A DNA stretch of 64,000 nucleotides from contig NZ_FNCY01000006.1 of the NCBI RefSeq assembly GCF_900099695.1, forward strand, positions 145,473 to 209,472. Reading direction: 5' to 3'. The notes beneath the pieces are model-generated. The model did no database searches. It was not told the origin of the DNA and saw only the letters and a program-made list of their open reading frames with translations. How positions within the stretch are numbered: position 1 is the first letter of the stretch; each line of letters opens with the position of its first letter. Source of the stretch: Propionivibrio dicarboxylicus (lineage in GTDB: Bacteria; Pseudomonadota; Gammaproteobacteria; Burkholderiales; Rhodocyclaceae). Shown piece after piece: positions 9,663 to 21,448 of the stretch. The position numbers and the translations under genes are program-made.

Positions 9663-11030
9663 TCAACCGGAAATCAGTCGATTGATGTCATTATAAAATG
9701 AGCAGGCCATGAGCAGGATCAACAGAAACATGCCGATCTTCTGCCCAATTTCCACGCTACGCTCGGAGAGTGGTTTCCGCCTGATAGCTTCGGCCACATA
9801 ATACAGCAAATGACCACCATCAAGAATCGGTATCGGCATCAGATTGAGCACGCCCAAACTGATGCTTATCAATGCGATGAATTTCAAATATTGACCGGCA
9901 CCTGATTTTGCCGACTGACCGGCATAATCGGCGATCGTGATCGGCCCGCTGATGTTGTGCCATGACACTTCGCCGGTCAGCATCCGCCCCATCATCTTCA
10001 GGCTGAAGCCGATCTTGTCTCCGGTTTCGTCCAACGCCTTGTGCAGCGCCTCGAAAAAGCCGTAACGCACCGTCACCAGCAACTCGTTGCGCATGTCACC
10101 GGGATCCCTGACGCCGGCGCCAATCCGACCGATCTCGCGGCCGTTTTCGGTGATCAAGGCCGGCTCAATCTGCAGCAGCAGCGCCGCCCCTCCCCGCATG
10201 ACACCGACGTTCAACACGCGCCCAGGACTGGCGCGGACGATACGAACAAACTCCTGCCACGCTGCAATCGAAAGCCCATCGACACTGACAATCTCGTCAT
10301 CCACGCGCAGCCCCGCCAACGCGGCGCGTCCGTCAGGACTGAGGCGCCCGACAAATGGCGGAATCTTGGGCTGGTAAAAACGCAAGCCAAGGCGCTCAAG
10401 GGCATCGCCATCCCATCCGGCTTGACGGATAACGCCAAGATCGAGCCGCCGATGCACGATTTCATGTCGCGCATTGATGACTTCGAGGAGTACCGAATCG
10501 CCGGCGGAGGCCTGTGTGACGATCTGCCAGCGCATTTCCGGCCAGGATTCAGTCGGAACGCCATTGATCGTCAGAACGCGCTCACCGTTGACGATTCCGG
10601 CCTGGGCCGCCGGCGTCGCCACCACAGGCTCGCCGAGGATAGGACGAAGTTCTTCGACACCGACCCAGAAATTGCCCCAATAAATCAGGAACGCCAAGAG
10701 AAAATTCGCCAAGGGACCGGCCACAACGATCGCCATGCGCCGCCAAACACTTTGCCGGTTGAACGTCCGACTCAACTGATCCGCCGGAACATCGTCCTCG
10801 CGCTCATCGAGCATTCGCACATAGCCGCCCAGCGGAATTATTCCAAGGGACCACTCCGTCTGGTCGCGCCCCAACTTCCTGGTGACAATCGCACGACCGA
10901 ACCCGACCGAGAAACGCAAAACGCGGACCCCCGCCCAGCGCGCGGCGAAATAATGGCCAAACTCGTGAAACAGGATCAATACGCCCAAAACGACGAGGAA
11001 AGCGGTCGTCGTGTAGAGAAAGCTGTTCAC
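9663..11030 (-). CDS. rseP: RIP metalloprotease RseP (site-2 protease)
   Basis: About 455 residues. The zinc motif HEFGH lies in the first membrane helix, the two PDZ domains in the middle, and the [16 protein letters not shown] motif with the third zinc ligand near the C-terminus. It cleaves anti-sigma factor RseA and remnant signal peptides within the membrane. The GTG at 11030 is chosen because it overlaps the dxr stop as GTGA, matching the operon's 4-base overlaps, and gives [11 protein letters not shown] at the start as in relatives. The ATG at 11051 is a less likely alternative adding 7 residues. Confidence 0.93.
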   Translation of the reverse strand: MNSFLYTTTAFLVVLGVLILFHEFGHYFAARWAGVRVLRFSVGFGRAIVTRKLGRDQTEWSLGIIPLGGYVRMLDEREDDVPADQLSRTFNRQSVWRRMAIVVAGPLANFLLAFLIYWGNFWVGVEELRPILGEPVVATPAAQAGIVNGERVLTINGVPTESWPEMRWQIVTQASAGDSVLLEVINARHEIVHRRLDLGVIRQAGWDGDALERLGLRFYQPKIPPFVGRLSPDGRAALAGLRVDDEIVSVDGLSIAAWQEFVRIVRASPGRVLNVGVMRGGAALLLQIEPALITENGREIGRIGAGVRDPGDMRNELLVTVRYGFFEALHKALDETGDKIGFSLKMMGRMLTGEVSWHNISGPITIADYAGQSAKSGAGQYLKFIALISISLGVLNLMPIPILDGGHLLYYVAEAIRRKPLSERSVEIGQKIGMFLLILLMACSFYNDINRLISG

Positions 11031-12217
11031 AAACCGCCTGCTTGCCGACACATCCGCGCGGCATAGTCACGCGCAGCTGCGTCTGCCGCCAGCACGTCTT
11101 CGAGCGTCTCCGCAGCCGACACCGACACACCGCGCATCGTTGCATCAATGATCTTGGGAATTTCGGTAAACCGGAGTTCTTCTGCCAAAAACGCCGCAAC
11201 TGCAATTTCGTTTGCAGCGTTGAGGATGGCGGGCGCCGTTCCTCCCGTTCTCAACGCCTCATACGCCAGACCCAGACACGGGAAACGCTCGAAATCCGGC
11301 CGCTCGAAGGTCAGCGAAGCGATCTTGAACAGATCGAGCGACGCCACCCCCGACGTAATTCGTTCGGGATAAGCCAGCGCATGAGCGATCGGCGTCCGCA
11401 TATCGGGCGACCCCAACTCTGCCAGAACGGAGCCGTCGATATATTCCACCATTGAGTGGATGACGCTTTGCGGATGAACGACGACCTGAATACGTTCGGG
11501 CGGCACATTGAAGAGCCAATGCGCCTCGATCACTTCCAGCCCCTTGTTCATCAGGGTTGCGGAATCGACGGATATCTTTCGCCCCATCACCCAGTTCGGA
11601 TGCGCACACGCCTGATCCGGCGTGACCTGCTCAAGTTCGGCCCGATCGGCGGACCGGAAGGGACCTCCAGACGCGGTCAGCAGAATTTTGGCAACGCCAC
11701 TACTTGATAAATCACCCGAATAATCAACTGGAAGTGATTGAAATATAGCATTATGTTCGCTATCAATCGGGAGCAAAACAGCGTTATTTTCGCGCACGGC
11801 CCGCATGAAAACGGCACCGGCCATGACGAGCGATTCCTTGTTGGCGAGTAAGACGCGCTTGCCCGATTGTGCTGCAGCCAGGGCCGGCTTCAGCCCGGCG
11901 GCACCGACAATCGCCGCCATGACGGTATCGACTTCGGGCAAGGCGGACATGCGGACAAGCGCCTCCTCCCCGTACTCAATCTTGGTTGCGCACCCGGCTG
12001 CCTGCAATCGATTGCGCAAGGACTCCGCCAGTAGCGCATTTCCGACGACGGCGTATTGCGGACGGAATTCGATGCACTGCTCGAACAAACGATCTATCTG
12101 GCGGTGCGCGCACAAGGCGATGATGCGGTAACGATCAGGATGGCGCCGGACAACATCCAGCGTACTGACGCCGATCGAACCGGTCGAGCCGAGAACCGTG
12201 AGTTGACGAAGGGTCAT
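11027..12217 (-). CDS. dxr: 1-deoxy-D-xylulose 5-phosphate reductoisomerase
   Basis: 396 residues. NADPH-dependent conversion of DXP to MEP, the committed step of the non-mevalonate isoprenoid route that feeds undecaprenyl phosphate (uppS lies two genes upstream in the same operon). The Rossmann start [20 protein letters not shown], the [12 protein letters not shown] metal-site motif (near residue 150) and the [20 protein letters not shown] motif are all present. It overlaps cdsA by 4 bases. Confidence 0.97.
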   Translation of the reverse strand: MTLRQLTVLGSTGSIGVSTLDVVRRHPDRYRIIALCAHRQIDRLFEQCIEFRPQYAVVGNALLAESLRNRLQAAGCATKIEYGEEALVRMSALPEVDTVMAAIVGAAGLKPALAAAQSGKRVLLANKESLVMAGAVFMRAVRENNAVLLPIDSEHNAIFQSLPVDYSGDLSSSGVAKILLTASGGPFRSADRAELEQVTPDQACAHPNWVMGRKISVDSATLMNKGLEVIEAHWLFNVPPERIQVVVHPQSVIHSMVEYIDGSVLAELGSPDMRTPIAHALAYPERITSGVASLDLFKIASLTFERPDFERFPCLGLAYEALRTGGTAPAILNAANEIAVAAFLAEELRFTEIPKIIDATMRGVSVSAAETLEDVLAADAAARDYAARMCRQAGGL

Positions 12218-13062
12218 GCAGCCCCCGCGGACAAATTTATCAGCCAGATGAGCGCGACCAGCGGCAAGGTCGAGGTCTGACTGTCGATCCGGTCAAGAAT
12301 ACCGCCGTGCCCTGGCAGGATGCCACTGCTGTCCTTGAGGCCAGCGTTGCGTTTCAACAGGGACTCGAAGAGATCGCCGAGAATGCTCACCACGGTCATG
12401 GACAGTGCAACGAGCGCCAGCAGCATCGGGCTGAGCTTCATGGCCGACGGCAACCAGGGCGCCAGTCCGAAGACATAGCAGGTCACGGCAACGGCAGCGC
12501 CAAAAGCGCCTTCCCAAGTCTTTCCGGGACTGATCGACGGTGCCAATTTGCGGCGCCCAAAGCGGCGACCGACGAAATAAGCCCCGATATCCGCAACCCA
12601 TACTGCCGCCATGATGGCCAGCAGAGCCCAATCGCCTGCTTGCCGCAACTGGACCAACGCCAGCCATGTCGGGAGGATGATCAGCAACCCGATCAGCACT
12701 CCGGGAAGGGAAGCCGGCAAACGCCACCGCCGAGACATCCACACAGGCACAACGGCGACCCAAAACGCCAGTGCCGGCAAGTAAATCCAACGCGAGAAAG
12801 GCCACGCCTGGTGCGCGAAATCGTCGCCGAGCCCCAAAACTGCCGGGCATAAGCGCCAGATAAGAGCGCACACCAAGGCAAACATGACACCGAGAACGAT
12901 CCGTGCCGAACGCCCCCATGCCATCAGGCCGCCCCATTCCCAGGCAGCCAGGGAAGCGGTCAGCGTAACTGCCAGCACCCACCCCTCTGGCGGCAGAACA
13001 AACACAGCCGAGAGAAAGACGCCGAGCAGAACGACCGCGGTCAACACCCGTGTCTTAAGCAT
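12214..13062 (-). CDS. cdsA: Phosphatidate cytidylyltransferase
   Basis: 282 residues, a polytopic membrane enzyme making CDP-diacylglycerol from phosphatidic acid and CTP. About eight hydrophobic segments are followed by the CDS signature near the C-terminus: [18 protein letters not shown] then ILDRIDS, with the Lys-Asp and terminal Asp metal ligands intact. It overlaps dxr by 4 bases and uppS by 8. Confidence 0.96.
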   Translation of the reverse strand: MLKTRVLTAVVLLGVFLSAVFVLPPEGWVLAVTLTASLAAWEWGGLMAWGRSARIVLGVMFALVCALIWRLCPAVLGLGDDFAHQAWPFSRWIYLPALAFWVAVVPVWMSRRWRLPASLPGVLIGLLIILPTWLALVQLRQAGDWALLAIMAAVWVADIGAYFVGRRFGRRKLAPSISPGKTWEGAFGAAVAVTCYVFGLAPWLPSAMKLSPMLLALVALSMTVVSILGDLFESLLKRNAGLKDSSGILPGHGGILDRIDSQTSTLPLVALIWLINLSAGAA

Positions 13063-13876
13063 CGATCTGAACTTTCAGGGAACGCCCTTTGATCGTCGCC
13101 GGCGCATCGCCCGCGCTCGCGGAATTTTGGCCTGCTCCAACCAGTTGCTCGCTTGTCCGACCGAACCGACGTTCGCGCTGCTGATAGGACAACACGGCCT
13201 CGGCGATCGCGGCTGAACGAAACTCTGGCCAAAGCGTCTTGGTGAAATAGAACTCTGTGTAAGCGAGTTGCCAAAGCAGGAAATTACTGATGCGCTCTTC
13301 ACCGCCGGTACGGATGAAAAGATCCGGCTCGGGGGCGTAGTTCATCGACAGGAAAGGCGCGAGATCGTCCTCTTCCCAGTGCCCTGCCTTTTCCGGATGA
13401 GCCAATGCAAGTCGATTGGCCGCCTGGAGAATGTCCCAGCGCCCCCCATAATTGGCGGCAACCGTCATGGTCAGCCGATCGTTCTGCGCAGTTTTCTCCT
13501 CGGAAAGCCGGATCAACTCGCGCATTTCCGGGTCGAAACGCGACAGATCGCCGATGACCTTGAGTTGAACGCCATTGTCCGCGAGTTTTTCGACTTCTTG
13601 CTGCAAGGCTTTGACGAAAAGCTGCATGAGCAACGAGACTTCGTCGGCCGGGCGCCGCCAGTTCTCGGAGCTGAAGGCAAACAGCGTCAGATAGCGAATA
13701 CCGTGCTCAAGGCAGTAGCGCACCACTTCCCTGACCGTTTCCACCCCCCGACGATGGCCGGCAAAACGAGGAAGAAAACGTTTTTTCGCCCAACGGCCGT
13801 TGCCATCCATGATGATGGCAACATGCCGCGGCATCCTGGCCGGCGCAGGAATATCGCTCGTCGAACTGGTAAACAC
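13055..13876 (-). CDS. uppS: Undecaprenyl pyrophosphate synthase (cis-prenyltransferase)
   Basis: 273 residues. Makes C55-PP by adding isoprene units to farnesyl-PP; the product carries peptidoglycan and O-antigen precursors. The catalytic P-loop-like motif [13 protein letters not shown] (residues 21-33), [13 protein letters not shown], the [14 protein letters not shown] motif and the [20 protein letters not shown] substrate site are all visible. The C-terminal 25 residues are Ala/Ser-rich and poorly conserved. Part of the envelope operon between frr and cdsA. Confidence 0.97.
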   Translation of the reverse strand: MFTSSTSDIPAPARMPRHVAIIMDGNGRWAKKRFLPRFAGHRRGVETVREVVRYCLEHGIRYLTLFAFSSENWRRPADEVSLLMQLFVKALQQEVEKLADNGVQLKVIGDLSRFDPEMRELIRLSEEKTAQNDRLTMTVAANYGGRWDILQAANRLALAHPEKAGHWEEDDLAPFLSMNYAPEPDLFIRTGGEERISNFLLWQLAYTEFYFTKTLWPEFRSAAIAEAVLSYQQRERRFGRTSEQLVGAGQNSASAGDAPATIKGRSLKVQIDA

Positions 13877-13903
13877 GTTAGTCGAAAAGATGCGCGGAGA
13901 GGC

Positions 13904-14464
13904 TCAGATGGCCATCAATTCGGATTCTTTTTGCGCAAACTGCTTGTCGACTTCGGCAATGTTCTTGTCCGTCAACTTTTGGATGTCGTCCTGCGCCCGA
14001 CGCTCGTCATCTTCCGAACACTCCTTGTTCTTGACGAGATCCTTCAGCGTCGAGTTGGCATCCCGGCGCAGGTTGCGAATGGCCACTCGCGCATTTTCGC
14101 ACTCATGCTTGACGACTTTGATCAGGTCGCGGCGGCGCTCTTCCGTCAAGGCCGGCATCGGCACGCGGATCAATTCACCCAGCGCCGCCGGATTCAGGCC
14201 GAGGTCAGAATCCCGAATTGCCTTTTCCACCTTGCCCACCATCGCTTTTTCCCAAGGCTGCACGCCCAGGGTACGCTGATCCAGCAGAGTGATGTTGGCG
14301 ACGGTATTGACCGGCACCATCGATCCGTAGTAATCCACCTGAACGTGATCGAGCAGACCGACGTGCGCGCGTCCGGTGCGAATCTTGGCAAGATCGAGAC
14401 GCAGCGCCTCGAGCGTTTTATGCATTTTGTGTTCGGCCGTCTTTTTCACATCTGCAATCGACAT
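13904..14464 (-). CDS. frr: Ribosome recycling factor
   Basis: 186 residues starting [20 protein letters not shown], the normal RRF length. The reading frame stays open upstream to 14581, but the ATG at 14464 has an AAGGAG site and the upstream part is pyrH in another frame. RRF with EF-G splits post-termination ribosomes. Motifs [13 protein letters not shown] and the three-helix bundle C-terminus ([20 protein letters not shown]) are typical. It sits in the classical rpsB-tsf-pyrH-frr order. Confidence 0.97.
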   Translation of the reverse strand: MSIADVKKTAEHKMHKTLEALRLDLAKIRTGRAHVGLLDHVQVDYYGSMVPVNTVANITLLDQRTLGVQPWEKAMVGKVEKAIRDSDLGLNPAALGELIRVPMPALTEERRRDLIKVVKHECENARVAIRNLRRDANSTLKDLVKNKECSEDDERRAQDDIQKLTDKNIAEVDKQFAQKESELMAI

Positions 14465-14475
14465 CGCACTCTCCT

Positions 14476-15198
14476 TCAGCAGTAGACCAGGGTGCCTTCG
14501 TTCTCGCCCATCACGACGCGCTTCAGCGCACCCGGCTTGAAAATCGAAAAGACATTGATCGGCAGTTTCTGATCGCGGCAAAGCGCGAATGCGGTCGCAT
14601 CCATGACGGCAAGATTCTTCATCATGACCTCATTGAAACTGATGCGGTCATATCGGGTCGCGTGAGGATCCTTTTTCGGATCAGCCGAATAGATGCCATC
14701 AACCTTGGTGGCTTTCAACACGATTTCCGCGCCGATTTCAGCCCCGCGCAATGCGGCGGCGGTATCGGTGGTAAAGAACGGATTTCCCGTACCACCGGCA
14801 AAAATAATGGTGCGCCCCTGTTCGAGACCGCGGATCGCACGTCCGCGGATATACGGCTCGACGACCTGTTCGATGTTCAGCGCCGACTGCACACGCGTCG
14901 GCATGCCAATCGTTTTCATCGCATCCTGCAGCGCCAGCGCGTTCATGACCGTCGCCAGCATGCCCATGTAATCAGCCTGGGCACGGTCCATACCCGTCGC
15001 GGCCGGGGCGACGCCGCGAAAGATATTACCTCCGCCGATCACCACGCCGACCTGCACTCCCAAATCAACGACGCTCTTGACCTCGGCGACGATCTCCGAG
15101 ATCGTCTGACGGTTGATCCCGTAAGCATCGGCCCCCATCAGGGCCTCACCCGAGAGCTTGAGCAATATGCGTTTGTATTTAGGAGCGATGTCGGACAT
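14476..15198 (-). CDS. pyrH: UMP kinase
   Basis: 240 residues, an amino-acid-kinase-fold enzyme that phosphorylates UMP to UDP, typically as a hexamer regulated by GTP and UTP in proteobacteria. Motifs: [26 protein letters not shown], the [16 protein letters not shown] nucleotide site and [17 protein letters not shown]. Eleven bases separate its stop from frr and 21 separate it from tsf. Confidence 0.97.
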   Translation of the reverse strand: MSDIAPKYKRILLKLSGEALMGADAYGINRQTISEIVAEVKSVVDLGVQVGVVIGGGNIFRGVAPAATGMDRAQADYMGMLATVMNALALQDAMKTIGMPTRVQSALNIEQVVEPYIRGRAIRGLEQGRTIIFAGGTGNPFFTTDTAAALRGAEIGAEIVLKATKVDGIYSADPKKDPHATRYDRISFNEVMMKNLAVMDATAFALCRDQKLPINVFSIFKPGALKRVVMGENEGTLVYC

Positions 15199-15219
15199 GG
15201 TTCGGCGCTTTCAGTCGGA

Positions 15220-16113
15220 TTATTTCTGGGCAGCGGCTGCCTGAGCAGCAACTTCGGCGGCAAAGTCGTTGGTGCGCTTTTCCAGACCGTCACCGACGAC
15301 ATACAGCGTGAACGAAGCAACCGACGCGCCCTTCGACTTGAGCAGTTGCTCGATCGTTTGCTTGCCGTCTTCGGCCTTGACGAAGACCTGACCGAGCAGC
15401 GTCACTTCCTTGAGGAATTTCTGCACCGTCCCTTCAGCGATCTTCTCGAGCATCGCTTCCGGTTTTCCGGCTTCACGCGCCTTCTCGATCGCGACGCGAC
15501 GCTCGCTGTCGAGCAGTTCGGCCGAAATGCCAGATGCATCGAGCGACTTCGGCTTCGACGCAGCGATGTGCATGGCCAGGTCGCGGCCCAGCTGCTCGTC
15601 ACCACCGACGAGATCCAGCATCACGCCGATCTTGGCGCCGCCGTGGATGTAGGAAGACAGACGGCCCTTCGCCTCGACGCGCACGAAGCGGCGCAGCGTC
15701 AGGTTTTCGCCAATCTTGCCGACCAGTGCGGTACGCGCCGATTCCAGCGTTCCTTCGCCGAAGGGCTGCGACGACAAGGCGGCGACGTCGGCCGGGTTCT
15801 TCTCGACGACGAGGTCGGCGGCGACCTTGGTCAACGCCAGGAAGTCGTCGTTCTTGGCGACGAAGTCGGTTTCGCAGTTAACTTCAATGATCGCACCGGT
15901 CTTGCCATCGGCAGCGATGCTGACCGCCACGACGCCCTCGGCCGTGATGCGGGTGGCGGCCTTGGTCGCCTTGGAGCCCAGTTTGATGCGCAGGATTTCT
16001 TCTGCCTTGGCCATGTCGCCAGCGGCTTCGGTCAGCGCTTTCTTGCATTCCATCATCGGCGCGTCGGTCTTCTCGCGCAATTCTTTTACCATGCCTGCGG
16101 TAATTTCCGCCAT
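15220..16113 (-). CDS. tsf: Elongation factor Ts
   Basis: 297 residues. Guanine-nucleotide exchange factor of EF-Tu. The start [20 protein letters not shown] and the [15 protein letters not shown]-like segment, the [10 protein letters not shown] motif that contacts EF-Tu, and the HIAASKP motif are intact. The ATG at 16113 is supported by a GGAGA site and family length. A 12-bp perfect inverted repeat separates it from rpsB. Confidence 0.97.
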   Translation of the reverse strand: MAEITAGMVKELREKTDAPMMECKKALTEAAGDMAKAEEILRIKLGSKATKAATRITAEGVVAVSIAADGKTGAIIEVNCETDFVAKNDDFLALTKVAADLVVEKNPADVAALSSQPFGEGTLESARTALVGKIGENLTLRRFVRVEAKGRLSSYIHGGAKIGVMLDLVGGDEQLGRDLAMHIAASKPKSLDASGISAELLDSERRVAIEKAREAGKPEAMLEKIAEGTVQKFLKEVTLLGQVFVKAEDGKQTIEQLLKSKGASVASFTLYVVGDGLEKRTNDFAAEVAAQAAAAQK

Positions 16114-16176
16114 TTCATTCTCTCCAGTTACAGGAACTGGCCGTTGAGGCCAGTCCGATTGAACACAGGACGCGAC

Positions 16177-16205
16177 AAACGATCCGGCGCGCAGCCGGAT
16201 CGTTT
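16177..16205 (-). terminator. rpsB-tsf intergenic hairpin (attenuator-like)
   Basis: A 12-bp perfect inverted repeat (AAACGATCCGGC, 5-base loop, GCCGGATCGTTT) in the 105-base rpsB-tsf gap. Read on the minus strand it ends in TTTG rather than a real T-run, so it is more likely a partial terminator or a processing/stability stem setting the S2 to EF-Ts ratio than a full stop. Confidence 0.6.
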
Positions 16206-16218
16206 CGGTCGGCAATAA

Positions 16219-16956
16219 TTACTCGGCTTCTTCGACGAAGTCGTCGTCCGAAGACGCCGCGATGATTTCTTCAACGAACTGGCTGCGGCCTTCGAGGATC
16301 GAATCGGCAACGCCGCGCGCATACAGACGGATCGCGCTCGAGGAGTCGTCGTTACCCGGGATGACGTAGTCGACGCCTTCGGGCGAATGGTTGGTATCAA
16401 CCACCGCGATGACCGGGATGCCGAGCTTGTTGGCTTCGGTGATGGCGATCTTGTGATAGCCGACGTCGATGACGAAGAGCGCGTCGGGCAGCGTGTTCAT
16501 TTCCTTGATGCCGCCGATCGACTTTTGCAGCTTGGCAACTTCACGCTGAAGCATCAGCGCTTCCTTCTTGCCCAGCTTGTCGAGCGAACCGTCTTCAAGC
16601 GTCGTTTCCATTTCCTTCAGGCGCTTGATCGACTGCTTGATCGTCTTGAAGTTGGTCAGCATGCCACCCAGCCAACGCTGGTCGACGAAGGGGGAATCAG
16701 CGCGCAGCGCCTCTTCGGCAATGATTTCGCGCGACTGGCGCTTGGTGCCGACGAACAGGATCGTTCCCTTGTTGGCCGCCAGCTTGCGAACGAAGGCCAT
16801 GGCTTCGTTGTACTTGACCAGGGTCTTTTCGAGGTTGACGATATGAATCTTGCTGCGGGCACCGAAAATGTACGGTGCCATCTTGGGATTCCAGAAACGG
16901 GTTTGATGGCCGAAATGGACACCGGCCTCCAGCATTTGACGCATCGTTGCAGACAT
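16219..16956 (-). CDS. rpsB: 30S ribosomal protein S2
   Basis: 245 residues from the ATG at 16956 ([20 protein letters not shown]), preceded by a GAGAAG site. An in-frame ATG five codons earlier (MKEKS) is part of that ribosome site and is unlikely to be used. S2 binds the 30S head-body junction. Motifs: [32 protein letters not shown] and [20 protein letters not shown]. First gene of the long minus-strand operon. Confidence 0.97.
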   Translation of the reverse strand: MSATMRQMLEAGVHFGHQTRFWNPKMAPYIFGARSKIHIVNLEKTLVKYNEAMAFVRKLAANKGTILFVGTKRQSREIIAEEALRADSPFVDQRWLGGMLTNFKTIKQSIKRLKEMETTLEDGSLDKLGKKEALMLQREVAKLQKSIGGIKEMNTLPDALFVIDVGYHKIAITEANKLGIPVIAVVDTNHSPEGVDYVIPGNDDSSSAIRLYARGVADSILEGRSQFVEEIIAASSDDDFVEEAE

Positions 16957-17264
16957 ACTCTTCTCTTTCATGTCAGGGTTGAACCACCATTCGCCCAGCT
17001 ACGTCCGGCCATTAACGGAACCGAACACCCTTGATCGGGCGAATGTGCGTAATAAGCTCATCGATCACGACGAGCCCGCGCACCACCATGGCGCGCATTG
17101 TTTCCCGGCACTCGCCGGAAAAACCTGGCAATTCTACCACTAGAAGCCACCCAAAGCCACCACTATGCACTGTCTCGGTGCTCGTGGCGGACGCCGCAAA
17201 ATTGCCACGATCGCCCGCATCCTTTATCCTCGTGGCTTTGTGCTGCCATCGAGCCCCTTGAACC
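16957..17264 (-). promoter_or_regulatory. rpsB leader and rpsB/map divergent promoter region
   Basis: 308 bases without an assigned gene. On the minus strand a TAGAAT -10-like hexamer (17131-17136) would start transcription near 17124 and leave a leader of about 170 bases before rpsB. The leader contains a small GC hairpin (CCGG...CCGG around 17104-17120) and a 28-codon open frame (17012-17098). A regulatory leader bound by S2 is known for gammaproteobacterial rpsB; whether this leader is equivalent is inference. Confidence 0.4.
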
Positions 17265-18074
17265 ATGAGTATCGTCCTGAAAACACCAGAAGAAATAGAA
17301 AAGATGCGGGTCGCCGGCCGCCTGGCCGCCGAGGTGCTTGATTATATTGCGCCGTTTGTAAAACCCGGCGTCACCACCGGCGAACTCGACCGTCTCTGTC
17401 ATGAATACATGGTCAATGTTCAGGATTGCATCCCGGCACCGCTCAACTACGCGCCGTCGGGCTACAAACCCTATCCCAAGGCCACCTGCACGTCGGTCAA
17501 CCACCAGGTCTGTCACGGCGTCCCCGGCGACAAGCAGCTGAAGAACGGCGACATCGTCAATATCGATATCACGACGATCAAGAACGGCTACCACGGCGAT
17601 ACCAGCCGCATGTTCATCGCCGGCGAAGCCTCGATCCAGGCCAAACGGCTGTGCGAAATCACCTTCGAATGCCTGTGGCTCGGCATCTGCCAGGTACGTC
17701 CCGGCGCCCGCCTCGGCGACATCGGCCATGCCGTCCAGCAATACGCCGAGAAGAATGGATACTCGGTCGTCCGTGAATTTTGCGGCCACGGCATCGGCGC
17801 ACGCTTCCACGAGGAGCCGCAAGTCGTTCATTACGGCAAGCCCGGAACCGGTGTCGAACTCAAGGAAAACATGATTTTCACGATCGAGCCGATGATCAAC
17901 GCCGGCAAGGCCGCCATCCGCGAACTCGCCGACGGCTGGACGATCGTGACCAAGGACCACAGCCTGTCGGCGCAATGGGAACACACGATTCTGGTGACGG
18001 CGACAGGTTTCGAGATTCTCACACTCTCCGAGGGCGCTCGCCCCAAACCGGACTGGATCAAGTGTCCCGCATAA
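17265..18074 (+). CDS. map: Methionine aminopeptidase, type I
   Basis: 269 residues. Removes the initiator Met from new proteins after deformylation. The dinuclear metal ligands are visible: Asp pair in [19 protein letters not shown], His in [13 protein letters not shown], Glu in FTIEPMIN and the final Glu in SLSAQWEHT. Full length and ordinary. Divergent from rpsB, and its last bases overlap the GTG start of glnD by 13. Confidence 0.97.
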   Translation: MSIVLKTPEEIEKMRVAGRLAAEVLDYIAPFVKPGVTTGELDRLCHEYMVNVQDCIPAPLNYAPSGYKPYPKATCTSVNHQVCHGVPGDKQLKNGDIVNIDITTIKNGYHGDTSRMFIAGEASIQAKRLCEITFECLWLGICQVRPGARLGDIGHAVQQYAEKNGYSVVREFCGHGIGARFHEEPQVVHYGKPGTGVELKENMIFTIEPMINAGKAAIRELADGWTIVTKDHSLSAQWEHTILVTATGFEILTLSEGARPKPDWIKCPA

Positions 18075-20653
18075 GCTCCCAGCAAGCGGCCCGCAACGCG
18101 CTGATCGCGCGCTACAAGCCGAGAATTCAAGCCGAACAGGCCAACATTTGCCAGCGCTTTCTTGAGGACCGAGACCCGCCGGGCATGCTGCACGCGCGCT
18201 GTCAACTGGTCGATGACGTCCTGCACGAGATTTGGCAGGAGCTTTGTCCCCACCCCTCCCTGGCTCTGGTTGCTGTCGGCGGTTATGGCCGCGGGCTGTT
18301 GTGGCCCTACTCCGACATCGACCTGCTGTTCCTGTTGCCGAAACGCCCGGACCCCAAACTCGCCGAGACGCTTGAGCAGTTCATCGGCCTGCTATGGGAC
18401 ATCGGCCTGGAAATCGGTCACAGTGTGCGCACGCCGGAAGAATGCCTGGCTGAAGCCGCCGGCGATCTGACCATCGAAACGGCGCTGGTCGAAGCGCGTC
18501 TGCTTGCCGGCAGCGAAGCCTTGTTCGCCGAACTCTCGGCTGCCTTCCGCAAGCAACTCGACCCGCAGACCTTTTTCCATTCCAAGCGAACCGAGCAAAC
18601 CGAACGCTACCTCCGCTACCAGGAATCGCCCTACAGCCTCGAACCGAATTGCAAGGAGAGCCCCGGCGGCCTGCGCGACCTGCAGTCGATCCTCTGGATC
18701 GCCCAGGCGGCCGGATTCGGCAACACCTGGAAAGACCTGCAACTGCACGGATTCATCACGCAACAGGAGGCGCATGGACTGCAGCGGCGCGAACTGTTCC
18801 TGCAGCGCCTGCGCATTCAACTGCATATCCATGTGCGGCGACGCGAAGACCGGCTGCTGTTCGACCACCAGCGTGCCATCGCCGAGAAAATGGGCTTCGC
18901 TGACACGACTTCGCTGCTCGCCAGCGAACAGCTGATGCAGGAGTACTACCGGACTGCCAAGGCGATCACGCAACTCAACACCATCCTGCTGCAGAACATC
19001 GGTACAGCGATCTTCCCGATGCGCCCCCACCCGCCGGTGCCGATCAACAAGCGCTTCCAGGCAGTCAATCAGCTGCTCGACGTGACCAACGAGGACGTTT
19101 TCAACCAGAAGCCAGGCGCCATCCTCGAAGCCTTCCTGATCATGCAGCAGCATTCCGAGCTGCGCGGCATGACCGCCCGGACCATCCGCGCCCTGTGGCG
19201 GGCGCGTACCCTGGTCGACCATGCCTTCCGCGACTCGCCGGAAAACAAGGCCTGTTTCATCTCCCTGTTCCAGCAGGAACGCGGCGTCCTGCACGAGTTG
19301 CGGCGCATGAACCAGTTCGAGATTCTCGGCCGCTACCTGCCCAACTTCGGCGACATCGTCGGCCGCATGCAGCACGACCTGTTCCATGCCTATACGGTCG
19401 ATCAGCACACCATGCAGGTTCTGCGTAACCTGAGGCGCTTTCTCGAAACCGAATTCGCCCACGAATACCCCTTCTGCAGCCAGCTGATCAGCAATTTCGA
19501 TCGTCCCTGGGTGCTCTACATCGCCGCCATTTTCCACGACATCGCCAAGGGCCGCGGCGGCAACCACTCTGAACTCGGTGCCGAGGATGCGCGGGTATTC
19601 TGCGAAAGCCACGGCCTCGATCCCGAGGACCGCGAACTCATCGTCTGGCTGGTGCGGCAGCATCTCGAAATGTCGAGTGTCGCCCAGAAAAAGGACCTTT
19701 CCGATCCCGACGTCATCGCTGCCTTCGCTGCGCTGGTGGGCGACGAAAGACACCTGATTGCGCTCTATCTGCTGACGGTCGCCGATATTCGCGGCACCAG
19801 CCCAAAGGTGTGGAACACCTGGAAGGGCCAGCTCCTCGAAGACTTGTTCCGGCAGACGCAGCGGGTACTGAACTCCGACGGCGCGACACCGCCGAAGCAG
19901 GGCCTGATTCAGGAAAAGCAGCACGAAGCCGAACGGCTGATGCGCTTTCTGGCGATGCCGGACGGCGCGCACGAAATCCTCTGGAAGCAGCTCGACACGG
20001 TCTATTTCCAACGTCATTCCGCCGAGGAAATCGCCTGGCATGCGCGCATGCTGCACTATCGCGTCGCCAGTGAAGAGCCGGTGGTCAAGGCGCGGATATG
20101 TCGGCATGGCGCTGGCATCGAGGTGCTCGCCTACACGCGCGACATCAAGGACCTGTTCGTGCGCATGGTCGGTTTTTTCAGCCGCGCCGGCTTCAACATC
20201 ATGGACGCGAAGATCCATACCACCCGCCACGGCTACGCGCTCGACAGCTTCATCGTCCTCGACGTCAGCGGCCGCGACGACGATCGCGACCTGATCCAGT
20301 ACATCGAACACGAACTGCGCGACCGCCTTAACCGCGAGACGGCACCGGACACCCCTGCCAACGTCCGCCTGTCGCGGCAGGTCAAGCACTTCCCGATCCA
20401 GCCGACCGTTTCGATCTATCCCGACGACAAGGGCACGAACTTCGTCATGTCAGTGTCGGCAGCCGACCGCCCCGGCCTCTTGTTCACCGTGGCGACAACG
20501 CTGACCGAACACGGTGCCAATCTGCAAACGGCGAAAATTGCCACCCTCGGTGAACGTGTCGAGGACACGTTCCTGATCAGCGGCGGCGACTTGACCGACA
20601 GTGCCAGCCGGATCCGACTGGAAGGCAAACTGCTCGAACGACTGAAAAGCTGA
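18062..20653 (+). CDS. glnD: Bifunctional PII uridylyltransferase/uridylyl-removing enzyme
   Basis: 863 residues from the GTG at 18062, which overlaps the map stop. The open frame extends far upstream but that part is map antisense-free shadow. Domains in order: nucleotidyltransferase with [19 protein letters not shown] (about 80-100), HD phosphohydrolase with [19 protein letters not shown] (about 495-515) and two C-terminal ACT domains that sense glutamine. It uridylylates PII proteins in nitrogen starvation and reverses this in excess. No PII gene is in the window. The start has only a weak ribosome site, consistent with coupling to map. Confidence 0.95.
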   Translation: MSRISSQQAARNALIARYKPRIQAEQANICQRFLEDRDPPGMLHARCQLVDDVLHEIWQELCPHPSLALVAVGGYGRGLLWPYSDIDLLFLLPKRPDPKLAETLEQFIGLLWDIGLEIGHSVRTPEECLAEAAGDLTIETALVEARLLAGSEALFAELSAAFRKQLDPQTFFHSKRTEQTERYLRYQESPYSLEPNCKESPGGLRDLQSILWIAQAAGFGNTWKDLQLHGFITQQEAHGLQRRELFLQRLRIQLHIHVRRREDRLLFDHQRAIAEKMGFADTTSLLASEQLMQEYYRTAKAITQLNTILLQNIGTAIFPMRPHPPVPINKRFQAVNQLLDVTNEDVFNQKPGAILEAFLIMQQHSELRGMTARTIRALWRARTLVDHAFRDSPENKACFISLFQQERGVLHELRRMNQFEILGRYLPNFGDIVGRMQHDLFHAYTVDQHTMQVLRNLRRFLETEFAHEYPFCSQLISNFDRPWVLYIAAIFHDIAKGRGGNHSELGAEDARVFCESHGLDPEDRELIVWLVRQHLEMSSVAQKKDLSDPDVIAAFAALVGDERHLIALYLLTVADIRGTSPKVWNTWKGQLLEDLFRQTQRVLNSDGATPPKQGLIQEKQHEAERLMRFLAMPDGAHEILWKQLDTVYFQRHSAEEIAWHARMLHYRVASEEPVVKARICRHGAGIEVLAYTRDIKDLFVRMVGFFSRAGFNIMDAKIHTTRHGYALDSFIVLDVSGRDDDRDLIQYIEHELRDRLNRETAPDTPANVRLSRQVKHFPIQPTVSIYPDDKGTNFVMSVSAADRPGLLFTVATTLTEHGANLQTAKIATLGERVEDTFLISGGDLTDSASRIRLEGKLLERLKS

Positions 20654-20705
20654 TGCGAGTAGCATTGCCCGGTGTCCGCGGCCGCGGTTTTACGAGCGCC
20701 GCCTG

Positions 20706-21310
20706 GAAATTCTTGCGCCGGTAGAGAAAGCCCCATTTACCGCGAGTATTCTGGGCGGCGCGGCCGAACAATACCGTCGCGGACGGGTCCGCCGTATAGG
20801 TCGAGTCCGTCCAGTTGCCGCGCAGATAATCGATCGACACGGGCGTACCGGCGGTGCAGCCGTCCGATGATGATGCCATATCGAGGCAGACGGTCGCTTT
20901 GCCGGCGGCACTTGGCTGGCCAAGCGTGATCGAACCGAAGCCGTTCGCCAGGGCGCCAACGGCGCTGACCGTCGTGCCCGTCGTCCCGGACAGCGCGATA
21001 TTCGCTGTGGCATAGGTCGTGCAACTATCGGCAAGATTCGTCTGCCCATACGAGCCTGTCCAGTATTGCGCCTCGCTACGCACGACATAAGGCGCCCATT
21101 CCGACCCCCGGCCGGAAACCAGGCGCAAGCGTCCGGAGCGAACCGGCGTCGCGCTCGATTTACTGTCTCCGCTTGCCAATGCGACGCCGCCGTTGCACGG
21201 CACCCAGATCGACCCTCAGTTTGTCCAACTGGCGCCGGGGCCAGACCCGAGAGAAATAGCCGTGCCCAGACAAACAAGATACCCAGTTTGCGGGAAACAA
21301 AAATCGACAT
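20706..21310 (-). pseudogene. Degenerate DUF6701 (MshQ C-terminal type) fragment
   Basis: The minus-strand frame from about 21203 to 20706 carries a recognisable DUF6701 end: SGRLRLVSGRGSEWAPYVV, EAQYWTGSYGQTNLADSCTT, a GSITLGQPSAAGKATVCLD segment and the terminal LFGRA...WGFLYRRKNF. This is the C-terminal piece of large MshQ-like surface proteins; the remaining hundreds of residues are missing. An in-frame stop lies just upstream (near 21217), and a signal-peptide-like start (MSIFVSRKLGILFVWARLFL at 21310) is in a different frame, as if an internal deletion plus frameshift joined the two ends. The natural stop after KNF also seems lost, since the frame runs on into antisense glnD. Interpreted as a decayed gene. 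Confidence 0.6.
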
Positions 21311-21448
21311 GGAGTCGATAGGATTCAGCGGCAGGCACGCCCCCTGCCGCGCAGCGTTATAAACAAGCGTTCATCTCAACACGGCATTATCTTGCCGGCA
21401 TGTTGTCGAGGAAAGATGTTTCACCTCTTCTAACAGGCCGTATCTGAC
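21204..21448. other. Intergenic stretch, glnD/DUF6701 remnant to def
   Basis: Apart from the signal-peptide-like reading noted at 21310-21219, no gene, RNA or clear terminator is seen here. The part from 21350 to 21448 is more AT-rich than its surroundings and follows the 3' end of def without an obvious hairpin. Confidence 0.5.

Noticed and set aside
18392..20389. 665-codon open frame opposite glnD
   Set aside because: GlnD has all catalytic motifs on the plus strand; the opposite frame has none.
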